From UBA7672 sp040398465 (GTDB lineage Bacteria > Pseudomonadota > Alphaproteobacteria > Caulobacterales > Hyphomonadaceae): 64,000 nt of DNA. The DNA lies in assembly GCA_040398465.1 (NCBI GenBank), contig JBBAUA010000010.1, forward strand, positions 1-64,000. The letters are read 5' to 3'. The position numbers and the translations under genes are program-made. A model generated the notes under the pieces. The model worked only from the letters and a program-made list of their open reading frames with translations. It was not told the origin of the DNA and made no database searches. Positions 1-8,920 of this stretch are shown one piece after another; positions within the stretch are counted from its first letter, which is position 1; the number at the start of each line of letters is the position of its first letter.

Positions 1-314
1 CTGTCCCGTCGTAGCTTGGGACAATTTGCGCACAGCTCGCGCCGCCGGTCCACTGTGCCTGTCGTCCGCAGATCGTCCGCCCGTCGGACGCGACAGTGGG
101 CCTATGCGACTCTGCACGGGTTCAGCGGCGTGTGCGCAGAACACCATCGAAGCGCTGGCGCAGGGGCTGGTTCATCTGATCGAGTTTGGCGACGTCCCGC
201 CTGACCTTCAGGGAAGCAGCGAACGGCAGCTGGCGAGCGGGTCTGCCGTCGGTAACAAAGTGGCGGGCTCGGAGGAGAGGGCCCTAAGTAGACAGTGCAG
301 CCTGAACTGGGTTT
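1..314. other. No recognisable gene at left edge
   Basis: I see no gene here that I can support. Two overlapping rightward frames are open (16-204 and 26-325), but they are Arg/Ser-rich or lack any recognisable motif, and neither has a clear ribosome-binding site. The stretch lies downstream of the leftward lipase-like gene and may hold its 3' untranslated region. Confidence 0.4.
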
Positions 315-1550
315 TCATTTTCTAGCGGCGCCAGCGCTCGACATTTCATCGAACCATTGCCGAATCTGCGGGACTGCACGCAACACCGAACCAAAATGAT
401 CAACGGCGCCGACGGGGATTGCGGTGGCGTTACCCCCCAATTCCCGAGCGCGCCTGACAAAAGTGACTGAGTCTTCAGGAGGCACGTCCTGGTCAGCCTC
501 GCCGTAGTAAGCGCGATAAGGGGATCGCGGGGCCCAAGATGTGATGCTGTTGTCGTGCATGGCCTCCAGGAACCAATGAGACTGGCCAGCATCGTACGAC
601 GCCAAGAAATCGGACTGGAAGATCCGGCGAGGATCATTCGGAAGCCGCATGCGCGCAGCATTTACATCTTTGCCAAGAACAAATTCGTCCGAGATCTGAG
701 TAGCCTCGGTTGTGAGCAGGCTTTGTACAGGATGCCCGTATGTGTCCGCATATGACCGCGCCACCAGCGTCAGATAAACTGCATGACCGATCGATTTGCC
801 CTTTAGGGCGAAGGGAAAGGTGATGTTGCGAAGATCGTATGCGCCCGCGATGCCTGCGGCGGCGCGTAACTGCCAGCTTGGCCGATCCAGCCGTTCCAAT
901 TCCCGCGACACGGCCGCTGCTGCGTGCCCGCCCTGCGAGAACCCGGCAACATACAATTCGTTTGGCCAGGGCCTGCCGGCGTCCGAGGAAAGTGTTTCAG
1001 CAGCACGAAGAAGATCGAGCGTCGCATCGATGGTACTGGGATTGTGCAGGTAGGTCTGCGCCCGCGTGGATATACCGAGCCCTGGCAGATCAGGGGCAAC
1101 GTAGATGTATCCTCCCCCAGCGAACGCCCCTGATAGCGCGACACCTTCATTCAAATTAGGAGCGGAGACCGATGCGGCTCTGTCGTCGTTGGTGCCGTGC
1201 AGCCAAACAACAACGCCACGCGGCGACTTCGTCTCAGGGATGGCGACCAGTCCGGATAGCTTGATCGGTTGATCAGCGAGGCGTGACCAATAGCTTACGC
1301 GATAAAGATGTGGACGTTCAGATATGGCTATCGGTTGTTCGACACCTGCAGCCGAGAGCAACATGCTGAACACGAACGGCGGATAGGAACCAACATGCTC
1401 CGCAGAGACTATTGACCCGGGCTCAGTCGCCGAGCCAGCGTAAGTCGGCAGCTTTGGCCTTGTGAAAAAATCGCTTGCGAGCATTCCGCCAAGGGCCGCT
1501 CCGACGAGCAGCAGGAGGACCAGCCCGACCTGAGCAACTCTTCTCAACAT
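315..1550 (-). CDS. Membrane-anchored alpha/beta hydrolase (secretory-lipase type)
   Basis: This is a serine hydrolase of about 411 residues, probably acting on esters or lipids outside the cytoplasm. The nucleophile elbow GFSQGG puts the catalytic Ser at about residue 205; an Asp in GEADQDVPPEDS and a His in VDHFGS near the C-terminus complete a plausible Ser-Asp-His triad. An HGT oxyanion motif follows the VVVWL strand. The start was set at MLRRVAQ because a hydrophobic N-terminal segment (about residues 7-25) begins there. The frame stays open another 71 codons upstream, but that part is low-complexity and unlike a protein of this family. No clear Shine-Dalgarno sequence precedes this ATG, so the start is uncertain. 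The overall build recalls the secretory lipase (LIP) and prolyl-oligopeptidase-like families. Substrate is unknown and no partner gene is adjacent. Confidence 0.7.
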   Translation of the reverse strand: MLRRVAQVGLVLLLLVGAALGGMLASDFFTRPKLPTYAGSATEPGSIVSAEHVGSYPPFVFSMLLSAAGVEQPIAISERPHLYRVSYWSRLADQPIKLSGLVAIPETKSPRGVVVWLHGTNDDRAASVSAPNLNEGVALSGAFAGGGYIYVAPDLPGLGISTRAQTYLHNPSTIDATLDLLRAAETLSSDAGRPWPNELYVAGFSQGGHAAAAVSRELERLDRPSWQLRAAAGIAGAYDLRNITFPFALKGKSIGHAVYLTLVARSYADTYGHPVQSLLTTEATQISDEFVLGKDVNAARMRLPNDPRRIFQSDFLASYDAGQSHWFLEAMHDNSITSWAPRSPYRAYYGEADQDVPPEDSVTFVRRARELGGNATAIPVGAVDHFGSVLRAVPQIRQWFDEMSSAGAARK

Positions 1551-2275
1551 AACGACGAGCCCATTGTCAGTAGCGACGCAACCGAACCACTGCGGCCTCA
1601 TCTGAGGTCGCAAATCTGCACAATTGGTTTGTTGCCGCAAGTCGCCACAGTCCGAGTTTGGCGAGTGCCGGACGTCGCCTGAAACGTTGTCGGCGGCTGT
1701 TTTCGGTCTCTTGATTGCCGCTCGATCTCCCGGTCGTCGCCAGATCCAGCCGGTTTTGAACACACGTTCTCGCCGTCGCCCCGAACGATCTCAACAACTT
1801 GCACGGATCAGTTCGGCCGCTTTCAGATCTCTGGGTCCCCCACATCCAGACCTGTGAGATACTCTGCTCATCCATTCCGCATGGAGGGCGGCTGATCACT
1901 GTTCAGCGGCGCGGGATGGATGCAGGCGAGGGTGAAAAGCCTCTGCGTTCACAAGACGCTGATTGCCTACGGGGACTGGTCCTGAACAGACCGGCCCGCA
2001 CGCCGGCAGCTTGATGGCGCGAGGCGTATGAAACAGGGCCGCCGTGCGCGCGCTGCCGCACGACACACTGCCGGGGACGCGGGATCCGCAAACCTTTTTC
2101 TGCCGGTAGCTCCGCCACCAGCGGAGACGCCAACCACGCGGGGCATCCCGCGTCCCCGGGCCCTCCATCTATTCGGAGACCCAGACCGACAGCATCACAG
2201 GCGGTTCACGCCGGCCTGAATGCGCGCCTGTGTTTGCCGCGAGGCGCCGACCCTCACACATCACAAGGACTGACA
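1551..2275. other. Long intergenic stretch
   Basis: About 725 bases with no gene I can support. Several short frames are open on both strands, but their products are Arg/Pro-rich shadows. The only structure seen is the 15-bp inverted repeat at 2071-2159. The ribosome-binding site of the next gene (AAGGA at 2264-2268) closes the stretch. Confidence 0.5.
2071..2159. repeat. 15-bp perfect inverted repeat with nested hairpin
   Basis: The arm ccggggacgcgggat (2071-2085) is the exact reverse complement of 2145-2159, with a 59-base spacer. Inside the spacer a second hairpin, ctccgc-cacca-gcggag (2110-2126), can form. The two together resemble a long cruciform or a structured RNA. They could equally be the ends of a very small non-autonomous element. 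No coding sequence lies between the arms. Confidence 0.6.
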
Positions 2276-2530
2276 ATGAATCCAATGACGAAAGACCTGA
2301 AGCACGAATCCTCCGACGAGTTCGGCCAGGCCATGGAGCACTTCGCGCGTGGTGTACGACGCGGCAATCTTGCCGAAGCGCAGAAGCGGCTGGCTGTCGC
2401 CGAGCGCTGCCTGCGCCTGCATCGCCAGCTTGTCGACATCATCGCGGCGGACGACAAGCTCGAGACTGCGCGGATCGAACACCCCTACCTTCTCACCATC
2501 CTCGAATACCGCGAGCGGTTCTCGGGATAG
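2276..2530 (+). CDS. Small protein of unknown function
   Basis: An 84-residue protein that I do not recognise. It is charged and predicted mainly helical by eye, with an Arg/Leu/His-rich central stretch (RLAVAERCLRLHRQLVDII) and an ending LLTILEYRERFSG. No signal peptide or membrane segment is seen. The start at 2276 was chosen because AAGGA lies 7 bases upstream; an in-frame ATG at 2234 lacks such a site. It converges on the flagellar gene flhG, and a strong hairpin lies between the two stops. Its position at the edge of the flagellar block does not prove a flagellar role. Confidence 0.6.
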   Translation: MNPMTKDLKHESSDEFGQAMEHFARGVRRGNLAEAQKRLAVAERCLRLHRQLVDIIAADDKLETARIEHPYLLTILEYRERFSG

Positions 2531-2541
2531 AGCGCAACAAG

Positions 2542-2567
2542 GTCCTCCCCGCGCAAACGGGGAGGAC
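2542..2567. terminator. Hairpin between convergent genes
   Basis: A perfect 9-bp stem gtcctcccc/ggggaggac (2542-2550 with 2559-2567) with an 8-base loop lies between the convergent stops of the small gene and flhG. It could stop transcription in both directions. There is no run of T after the stem on either strand, so intrinsic termination is not certain. Confidence 0.45.
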
Positions 2568-2594
2568 AGTAAGGGGAGGTACGCTACGCGAAAA

Positions 2595-3443
2595 TCAGGC
2601 TGACTTTGCCTCGATGCCTTCTGCGCCGCCGCGGATGAGCGCCTCCGCGATCTGCTGTGCGTCGAGCGCGGCCTGCGCCTGCGGGTCGATGCTCACGATT
2701 GTCTTCTGCTGGCGGATCGCCTCGCGCACTTTCAGGTCGCGCAACACGATGCCTGCAAGCGGCGGACGGAAGCCGAGGAAGGTCTGCGATGCGCGCGCCA
2801 GCGCCTCATAGGTGCGGCGGCCTGCAACGCGCGTGTCGGCCATGTTGATGGCGATCCACGGCTGCACGCTGGGCGCATACCCGCGCAGCACCTTGATGAA
2901 GGCGTACGCGTCGGTCATCGAGGTCGGCTCGTCGTTTGCGACGACCACGCAACGGTCGCACGCGCGGGCAAGCCGCATCACATTGTCCTCGATTCCTGCG
3001 CCGAGATCGACGAGCACCGTGTCGTACTGCAGCGCCAGCGCCGTCAGCGAAGCGGCAAGGCGCGAGGCCTCTTCCGCCGGCAGTCCGGCCAGCGCGCCCG
3101 AGCCCGAACGGCCCGGCAGCACGTCAAATCCGATTTCAGAGCCTGCGCCGCCATTGACCTTGCAGACCGCGTCCTCAAGCTCGACCCAGCCCGCGATCAC
3201 CGCGGCAAGGTCAGTCTCCGGCGCGATACCAAGCTGCACGTCGACGTTTGCAAGACCAAGGTCGCCGTCGACCAGAAGCGTCCGGCGACCCATTTTCGCG
3301 AAGCATGCGGCAAGCGTGGTGGACAGCCAGGTCTTTCCGACCCCGCCCTTGCCCGAAGCGACCGCGATGACGGAAGCAGGCGCCACGCGCGAGCGATGGT
3401 GACCTTTCCCTTCCGACTTTTTCGAACCGAAGTTCATCATCAC
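2595..3443 (-). CDS. flhG: FlhG (FleN/YlxH) MinD-like ATPase, flagellar number regulator
   Basis: A 282-residue MinD/ParA-family ATPase. The deviant Walker A motif KGGVGKT sits near residue 33, followed by LLVDGDLGLANVD typical of FlhG and then the Walker B-like strand TVLVDLGAG. Proteins of this group act with the GTPase FlhF to set flagellar number and place. The gene overlaps the end of flhF by four bases and is the last gene of the leftward flagellar operon. The two extra Met codons at the start leave a two-residue ambiguity. Length and motif order are normal for the family. Polar placement of the flagellum is inferred from the FlhF/FlhG pair and not seen directly. Confidence 0.88.
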   Translation of the reverse strand: MMMNFGSKKSEGKGHHRSRVAPASVIAVASGKGGVGKTWLSTTLAACFAKMGRRTLLVDGDLGLANVDVQLGIAPETDLAAVIAGWVELEDAVCKVNGGAGSEIGFDVLPGRSGSGALAGLPAEEASRLAASLTALALQYDTVLVDLGAGIEDNVMRLARACDRCVVVANDEPTSMTDAYAFIKVLRGYAPSVQPWIAINMADTRVAGRRTYEALARASQTFLGFRPPLAGIVLRDLKVREAIRQQKTIVSIDPQAQAALDAQQIAEALIRGGAEGIEAKSA

Positions 3444-4423
3444 GCGGCTCCCTTGAGCTGGTCCGCTTCCGCAAACTGCGCGGCAGTCATGAACAACCGC
3501 GCAATCCGTTCCGACGAAGCAGGGACCAGCCCGCAGGTGGCATTAGACGTCATTCCAAGTGAAGCGATGCTTAACCGCGCCGAAGAAATTGCTGCGATTG
3601 CTCCCCCGCGACGTCGAACCGCATCGATCCGGGTAAGGATGGCACGCTGACATCCGGCCTGCGCAAACGCGCGCGCGTTGTCCTCGATCTCCATCGGATG
3701 TCCGTCCGCCCCGATCACGAGGATCGGCTCGACATTCATGTGCGAAATCAAGTCGCTGCAGCGCTTAATGTCCGCTTCGTCGGTCGGATTGAAGGACGGG
3801 CAATCGATCACCAGGCGCTGCCCGCGATCGTCCGCATCGCGCACCAGCCGCATTAAGTGGTCAGGGCTGAGTGCACTGGTTACCGAAACCTTAAGGGTTA
3901 AGGCCGCCAGCCGCGCCGTTTGTCCCGACGCATCGAAGTCGGCGGCCACCGGCTCGATCGGATGCTTCTTGTCGGACAGGAAGCGCGCAATCTTCGCCGA
4001 CGCCGTCGTCTTCCCCGACCCATGCGGCCCCACCAGCATCAGCGACTTCGCCGGCTGCGGATTCAGCGGATTGAACGTCAGCACGCCCTCGATGCCCGCG
4101 GCCAGCGCCGCGTGCGATTCCATCCCGGCGCCCATGCGGCTGCCCGCTTCCGACACCATATGGACAAAGCCGTCCGGCGCGCCATGCCAGCGCAGGGTGG
4201 ACGAGAGCAGGCTGCGTGTCTCGTCGAACACCGGTCGCACTTCTGCAAACTTCGGCGCTGCGAACTTCTGTCCGAAATTGCGCTCGATCGCCGCGCGCAC
4301 TTCGAACATGCCATCGTCTTCCCGCTCGCGCGTGGAAAGGATCACCGCATCCGGACCCATCTCGGCCCGGGCCATTGCGAGAGCTTCCTCCTCGCTCCGG
4401 CCCACGAACATCTTCATCTTCAT
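3440..4423 (-). CDS. flhF: FlhF, SRP-type GTPase for flagellar placement
   Basis: A 327-residue SRP-family GTPase. The N-terminus MKMKMFVGRSEEEALAMARA is typical of FlhF, and a P-loop GPHGSGKTTASAKI is near residue 132. The expected GTPase strands follow (VAADFD, LVIDCPSF, LTRIDAV). It lies directly after flhA and before flhG, as in many bacteria with polar flagella. FlhF recruits early flagellar parts to the pole, and FlhG stimulates its GTPase activity. It is somewhat shorter than gammaproteobacterial FlhF; the basic N-terminal domain and the linker are compact. The gene starts 12 bases after the flhA stop and overlaps flhG by four bases, so translation may be coupled. Confidence 0.88.
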   Translation of the reverse strand: MKMKMFVGRSEEEALAMARAEMGPDAVILSTREREDDGMFEVRAAIERNFGQKFAAPKFAEVRPVFDETRSLLSSTLRWHGAPDGFVHMVSEAGSRMGAGMESHAALAAGIEGVLTFNPLNPQPAKSLMLVGPHGSGKTTASAKIARFLSDKKHPIEPVAADFDASGQTARLAALTLKVSVTSALSPDHLMRLVRDADDRGQRLVIDCPSFNPTDEADIKRCSDLISHMNVEPILVIGADGHPMEIEDNARAFAQAGCQRAILTRIDAVRRRGGAIAAISSARLSIASLGMTSNATCGLVPASSERIARLFMTAAQFAEADQLKGAA

Positions 4424-4435
4424 GTTGGGGGTCCT

Positions 4436-6538
4436 CTACACGGCGCCGGCTGAACGCAGCCGCGCCTTGGGGTGGATTTCGTTCTGCGACATCACGATGG
4501 TCTGCGGCCTGAACCGCTCCACCAGAGACCGCACATACGGCCGCACGCCGGCCGAGGTGAGCAGGACAGGCGAGTCGCCCGTCTGGCTCGCGCGCTCGAA
4601 GGCATTGCGCAGGTCGGCGACGAACTGGTGCAGGCGCGACGGCTCCAGCGCCAGCTGCCGGTCCGCGCCGACGCCGACGAGGGACTCGGCAAAGGCCTGC
4701 TCCCAGTTCGGCGACAGCGCCACGATCGGCAAGGCGCCCGACGCATCAAGATGGGCATTGCACAGCTGGCGCGAGAGCCTCGTGCGCACATGCTCGGTGA
4801 CCGAGAGAAGGTCGGTGGACGCCGATGTGGCCTCCGCAATCGCTTCGAGGATGGTCCCGAAGTCGCGGATGGAAATGCGCTCGCGCAGAAGATTCTGCAG
4901 GATGCGCTGGATGCCCGACACCGTGATCTGCTGCGGCGTGATGTCGTTGATCAGCGAGGATTGCGGCTTCGGCAGGTCCTCGATCAGCTGCTTCACCGAC
5001 CCGAACGACAACAGCTCCGCCATGTTCTCCTTCACCAGCTCGGTGAAGTGCGTGGTCAGCACGGTTGCCGCATCCACCACAGTATATCCCTGCAGCGTCG
5101 CATTCTCCTTCATCGAGTCGTCGATCCACACCGCGGGCAGGCCAAACACCGGCTCGTTGATCCGCTCGCCCGGTATCGGCGGCGCGCTTCCCGAAGCATC
5201 CATCGCCAGATGGAATTGCGGGCGCAGCTTGCCGCGGCCTGCGACAACTTCCTTGATAAGGATCCGATAGTCTTCCGAGCCAAGCTCCAGATTGTCGATG
5301 ATGCGAACCTGCGGCACGACAAAGCCAAACTCCGACGCCACCTGCCGGCGGACAGCCTTGACCTGGTCGGTGAGCTTCCTGCCTGAAGTCTCGTTGATGA
5401 AGCCAAGCAGGCCGAAGCCCAGCTCGATCTTGATTTCATCGACAGCCAGAGAATCCTGGATAGGCGGTTCTTGAATGGGTTTGGCGCGCTGCGCCGCAAC
5501 CGTTTCAGCAACCTCCGTCGCTTCCTGTTCGCGCTGCTTCTGGAAGCCGCGGTAGGCGCCATAGCCCGCCGCGCCGGCGAGGGCGAAGAACGGGATGATC
5601 GGCATGCCGGGCAGAAGTCCGGCAAAGGCTGCCATCAACGCAGCCATGGCGAGACCCTGCGGGTTGGTGAACAGCTGGACGCCGATCGCCTTGTCGGCCG
5701 CGCCCTCGACGCCCGCCTTGGAGACGAGCATGCCGGCTGCGATCGAGACGATCAGGGCAGGGATCTGCGAGACGATGCCGTCGCCAACGGTCAGGAGGGT
5801 GTAGGAATTGGCGGCCTGCTCGAAGGAGATGCCTTCCTGGGCAACGCCGATGATCATGCCGCCGATGATGTTGATGAAGGTGATCAGGATGCCGGCCATC
5901 GCATCGCCGCGAACGAATTTCGAGGCGCCGTCCATCGCGCCGAAGAAATTGCTCTCGCCCTCGAGTTCCTTGCGGCGCTTGCGCGCCTCGTCCTCGTTGA
6001 TCATGCCGGCCGAGAGGTCCGCATCGATCGCCATCTGCTTGCCGGGCATTGCGTCCAGCGTGAACCGCGCCGCGACTTCCGCGATCCGGCCTGAACCTTT
6101 GGTCACGACGATGAAGTTCACGATGATCAGGATGATGAACACCACCACGCCGATCACGAAATTGCCGCCCATCACGAAGCCGCCGAAGACCTGGATGATG
6201 CTGCCGGCCGCCTCGGGGCCCTCATGGCCATGGGCGAGGATAAGACGGGTGGTCGCAATGTTGAGAGCCAGCCGCAGCAGCGTCGCCAGCAACAGCACGG
6301 TCGGGAAGGCCGAGAACTCAAGCGGCTTCTTGATCAGCAGCGCCGTCATCAGGATGAGGACCGACAGTGTGATCGAAATCGCCAGCAAGAAGTCCAGCAG
6401 GAATGGCGGGATGGGGATGATGAGCATCATCACCAGCGCCATCACGCCAAGGCCGAGCGCATACTCGCCGCGCGCGAACAGCTTGGTGAAAGCGTTCAGG
6501 TCAAAGGGTTCGTTACCGAGGGTCGCAGCCTGAGCCAT
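4436..6538 (-). CDS. flhA: FlhA, flagellar type III export gate protein
   Basis: A 700-residue inner-membrane protein of the flagellar export gate. The N-terminal half holds about eight hydrophobic segments, including IIPIPPFLLDFLLAISITLS. Between them lies the conserved cytoplasmic FHIPEP-region loop, with MPGKQMAIDADLSAGMI and ARKRRKELEGES. The C-terminal half (about residues 350-700) is the soluble domain that binds export chaperones. FlhA uses the proton gradient to export rod, hook and filament subunits. Length is normal for the family. The gene lies 5 bases downstream of flbD, giving the fliF-to-flhA order known from Caulobacter. Confidence 0.95.
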   Translation of the reverse strand: MAQAATLGNEPFDLNAFTKLFARGEYALGLGVMALVMMLIIPIPPFLLDFLLAISITLSVLILMTALLIKKPLEFSAFPTVLLLATLLRLALNIATTRLILAHGHEGPEAAGSIIQVFGGFVMGGNFVIGVVVFIILIIVNFIVVTKGSGRIAEVAARFTLDAMPGKQMAIDADLSAGMINEDEARKRRKELEGESNFFGAMDGASKFVRGDAMAGILITFINIIGGMIIGVAQEGISFEQAANSYTLLTVGDGIVSQIPALIVSIAAGMLVSKAGVEGAADKAIGVQLFTNPQGLAMAALMAAFAGLLPGMPIIPFFALAGAAGYGAYRGFQKQREQEATEVAETVAAQRAKPIQEPPIQDSLAVDEIKIELGFGLLGFINETSGRKLTDQVKAVRRQVASEFGFVVPQVRIIDNLELGSEDYRILIKEVVAGRGKLRPQFHLAMDASGSAPPIPGERINEPVFGLPAVWIDDSMKENATLQGYTVVDAATVLTTHFTELVKENMAELLSFGSVKQLIEDLPKPQSSLINDITPQQITVSGIQRILQNLLRERISIRDFGTILEAIAEATSASTDLLSVTEHVRTRLSRQLCNAHLDASGALPIVALSPNWEQAFAESLVGVGADRQLALEPSRLHQFVADLRNAFERASQTGDSPVLLTSAGVRPYVRSLVERFRPQTIVMSQNEIHPKARLRSAGAV

Positions 6539-6543
6539 GTTGA

Positions 6544-7914
6544 TCAGCCAGCCGCCCGGACTTCGCCAGGCGCTGCGACCTCAATGCCCGCGTCCTGATA
6601 TGCGCGCAGCTTGTTGCGCAGCGTGCGGATCGAAATGCCGAGAATGTTGGCGGCGTGCGTGCGATTGCCGAGGCAGTGGTCGAGCGTCTGCAGGATCAGG
6701 TCCTGCTCGACTTCGGCGACCGTCTGGCCGACGCGGATGGTCGCTTCGCGAATGGCGATCTCGGCGGCGTTCACCGCGCGCTCCGCCGTTGCGTCCAGCG
6801 CATTGCCCTGAACAGGGCGGCCATCCGGCGTACGCAGGTCGTCGACAGAAATTTCGCTCGTGCGCGCCAGGATCACTGCGCGATGCATGGCGTTCTCGAG
6901 CTCGCGAACATTGCCGAGCCAGGACGCGCAATGGATCCGCTCCCGCGCTGCATCCGACAGCGTTCGGACGAAACCGTTGGCGGTCGCATACTTCTCGACG
7001 AAATAGTCGGCGAGGGCGGACAGGTCGTTCGGCCGCTCGCGCAGCGGCGGGATGTGAAGGTTCATCACGTTGAGCCGGTAGAGCAGATCCTTCCGGAACT
7101 CGCCGCGGATCACGGCTTCCTGCAGGATGCGGTTCGACGTCGCGATGATGCGGATGTTGACCGGCACCGGCTTCGATCCGCCGACACGGTCGATCTCGCG
7201 CTCCTGGATGGCGCGCAGCAGCTTGGCTTGAAGCCGAATATCCATTTCCGATATCTCGTCGAGCAGCAGCGTGCCGCCGTCAGCCTCCTCGAACTTGCCG
7301 ATGCGACGCGCCACGGCGCCGGTGAACGCGCCCTTCTCGTGGCCGAACAGCTCGCTCTCGAGCAGGTTCTCCGGAATGGCGGCGCAGTTGACGGAGATGA
7401 ACGGCTTTTCCGAACGGCGCGAACGCTTGTGCAGGTAGCGCGCCATGACTTCCTTGCCGACGCCGCTCTCGCCTGTGATCAGCACGGATGCATCCGACGG
7501 CGCAATCTGGTCGGCCAGTTGCTTGATCTCGATCATCGCCGTGTCCTGAGCGATAAGCGGACGATCATCGTCGGCGACGGCTGCGAGAACCGCCGCGATC
7601 AGTTCCGGATCGGGCGGCAGCGGGATGAACTCGCGCGCGCCGGCGCGGATGGCGTTGGCGGCCGTGTCGGGGGTTGCGCCGATGCCGCAGGCGACGACGG
7701 GGGCGACGATGCGCTCCTGCTTCATCGCGTTGACGAGCGACCTGATGTCCTCATGGACGTCGATCATGACGATGTCGGCGCCGCGGCCCGTGCGCAGCAG
7801 CTCCATCGCTGTCGCGGCGTCGTGCGCGTGCAGGACCTTTGCGCCTTTGTCGAAGGCGATCTTGGTGGCGGCGGAAAGTTGTCCCGCGAGATTTCCGATA
7901 ATCAGGACACGCAT
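6544..7914 (-). CDS. flbD: FlbD, sigma-54-dependent flagellar regulator
   Basis: A 456-residue activator of sigma-54 promoters. The N-terminal receiver-like domain (1-115) keeps Asp52 in IVMIDVHED. It lacks the usual acidic pair near residue 8 and the conserved Lys near its end (FIPLPPDPEL instead), as is known for FlbD. The central AAA+ domain has the Walker A motif GESGVGKE, the sigma-54 contact loop GAFTGA and the Walker B region GGTLLLDEISEMD. A Fis-type helix-turn-helix (HAANILGISIRTLRNKL) ends the protein. In Caulobacter FlbD activates late flagellar genes and represses fliF. The two sigma-54 promoters between fliK and flgK in this window are likely targets. It sits between fliN and flhA in the operon. 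Confidence 0.93.
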   Translation of the reverse strand: MRVLIIGNLAGQLSAATKIAFDKGAKVLHAHDAATAMELLRTGRGADIVMIDVHEDIRSLVNAMKQERIVAPVVACGIGATPDTAANAIRAGAREFIPLPPDPELIAAVLAAVADDDRPLIAQDTAMIEIKQLADQIAPSDASVLITGESGVGKEVMARYLHKRSRRSEKPFISVNCAAIPENLLESELFGHEKGAFTGAVARRIGKFEEADGGTLLLDEISEMDIRLQAKLLRAIQEREIDRVGGSKPVPVNIRIIATSNRILQEAVIRGEFRKDLLYRLNVMNLHIPPLRERPNDLSALADYFVEKYATANGFVRTLSDAARERIHCASWLGNVRELENAMHRAVILARTSEISVDDLRTPDGRPVQGNALDATAERAVNAAEIAIREATIRVGQTVAEVEQDLILQTLDHCLGNRTHAANILGISIRTLRNKLRAYQDAGIEVAAPGEVRAAG

Positions 7915-7924
7915 GGGTTTTCCT

Positions 7925-8281
7925 CTAGGAGTCCGAGTTCTTGATGATTTCCGTCATGGTCACGCCCAGCCGGTCGTCGACGACGACCACTTCCCCGCGG
8001 GCGACCAGGCGGGAGTTCACATAAATGTCGATGGCTTCGCCGACGCGGCGATCGAGTTCCAGCACCGAGCCCTCGGTGAGTTCGAGAAGCTTCGAGACCT
8101 CGATCGTCGTGCGGCCGATGACGGCCTGGACCGAGACCGGCACGTCGAAGACAGGCTTGAGGTCCGCCGCGATCTTGTCGCGCGCATCGAGTGCATCTGC
8201 AGACTGCGTGCTGGCCTTGCGTGGGGTGGCGACGCCTCCGCTTTTGGCGAGATCAGGCAAGTTCAGGTCATTGGTGCTCAT
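7925..8281 (-). CDS. fliN: FliN, flagellar switch protein
   Basis: A 118-residue C-ring protein. The C-terminal SpoA domain (about 40-118) carries the FliN pattern DVPVSVQAVIGRTTIEVS, followed by VGEAIDIYVNSRLVARGEVV and the ending RLGVTMTEII. The N-terminal 35 residues are a polar tail. FliN forms the lower part of the switch complex with FliM and FliG and also receives export cargo through FliH. fliM is not in the window, so it must lie elsewhere. The gene lies between fliH and flbD with gaps of only 6 and 10 bases. Confidence 0.92.
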   Translation of the reverse strand: MSTNDLNLPDLAKSGGVATPRKASTQSADALDARDKIAADLKPVFDVPVSVQAVIGRTTIEVSKLLELTEGSVLELDRRVGEAIDIYVNSRLVARGEVVVVDDRLGVTMTEIIKNSDS

Positions 8282-8287
8282 GATGTC

Positions 8288-8920
8288 CTACGCGGCGGCA
8301 AACAGGTCGAGCTGCGGGGCCACAGGGTCCTGCAGGCGGGAAGAGATGATGGCGTCGATGGCCGCTTCGACGGAGTCGCGGCTGAATCCGGTTGCGCCGT
8401 CGGCCCATTCGACACGCCAGTCGCCGGGCTTGGCTTTTGGATCAGGCGCGAACGAGACGCTGCCGCCAACGCCTTTGGCGCGCAGCTGCTCGAGGCGTCG
8501 CTCGACCGCGGGGATCGAGTCCGGCGTGATGGCTACGGTAATTGCCGGGTTAAGCTTGAGCTGGCGGAGAACGTCCTCGATGGCGGCCGCGGCCATTTCC
8601 TCGCCCTGTCGGTCGAGCGCCGCGCCGGCGATGCGCTTGGCGGCGATCATGGCGAGTTCGGCAGCTTCCGCGCGAAGCTGTTCCGCGACGGCCGAAAGCT
8701 GGGCGGCGACCGGCGCCAGCGTCACGACAATGCGATCGACGGAGGCAAAGGCTTTTGCTTCTGTCGCCTGCTTCGCACGCGCCTCGCCCTCGGCGCGCGC
8801 CTTCGCGGCCAGCTGGTCGGCTTCGTCGCGCGAGAAATACTTGCGGTCCGGCCCGGACATCACCTCACCGTCGGCGCTGAATTCGGTGGCGAAAAGGAAG
8901 GGGGAGGTTTGGGTCATCAA
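8288..8920 (-). CDS. fliH: FliH (FlbE) flagellar export/assembly protein
   Basis: A 210-residue protein at the position of fliH/flbE, between fliG and fliN. Its build fits the family: a short N-terminus, a long Ala/Glu/Lys-rich helical region (AKARAEGEARAKQATEAKAF, about 50-75), and a C-terminal domain with a strand-helix pattern. FliH binds the export ATPase FliI and docks it at FliN. Family sequence conservation is weak, so the call rests partly on gene order. The start overlaps the stop of fliG by four bases (ATGA), so translation is probably coupled. Confidence 0.82.
   Translation of the reverse strand: MMTQTSPFLFATEFSADGEVMSGPDRKYFSRDEADQLAAKARAEGEARAKQATEAKAFASVDRIVVTLAPVAAQLSAVAEQLRAEAAELAMIAAKRIAGAALDRQGEEMAAAAIEDVLRQLKLNPAITVAITPDSIPAVERRLEQLRAKGVGGSVSFAPDPKAKPGDWRVEWADGATGFSRDSVEAAIDAIISSRLQDPVAPQLDLFAAA

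Noticed and set aside
3678..5270. A 530-codon rightward open frame
   Set aside because: It is antisense to flhF and flhA, with a Ser/Arg-rich product and no family motif.
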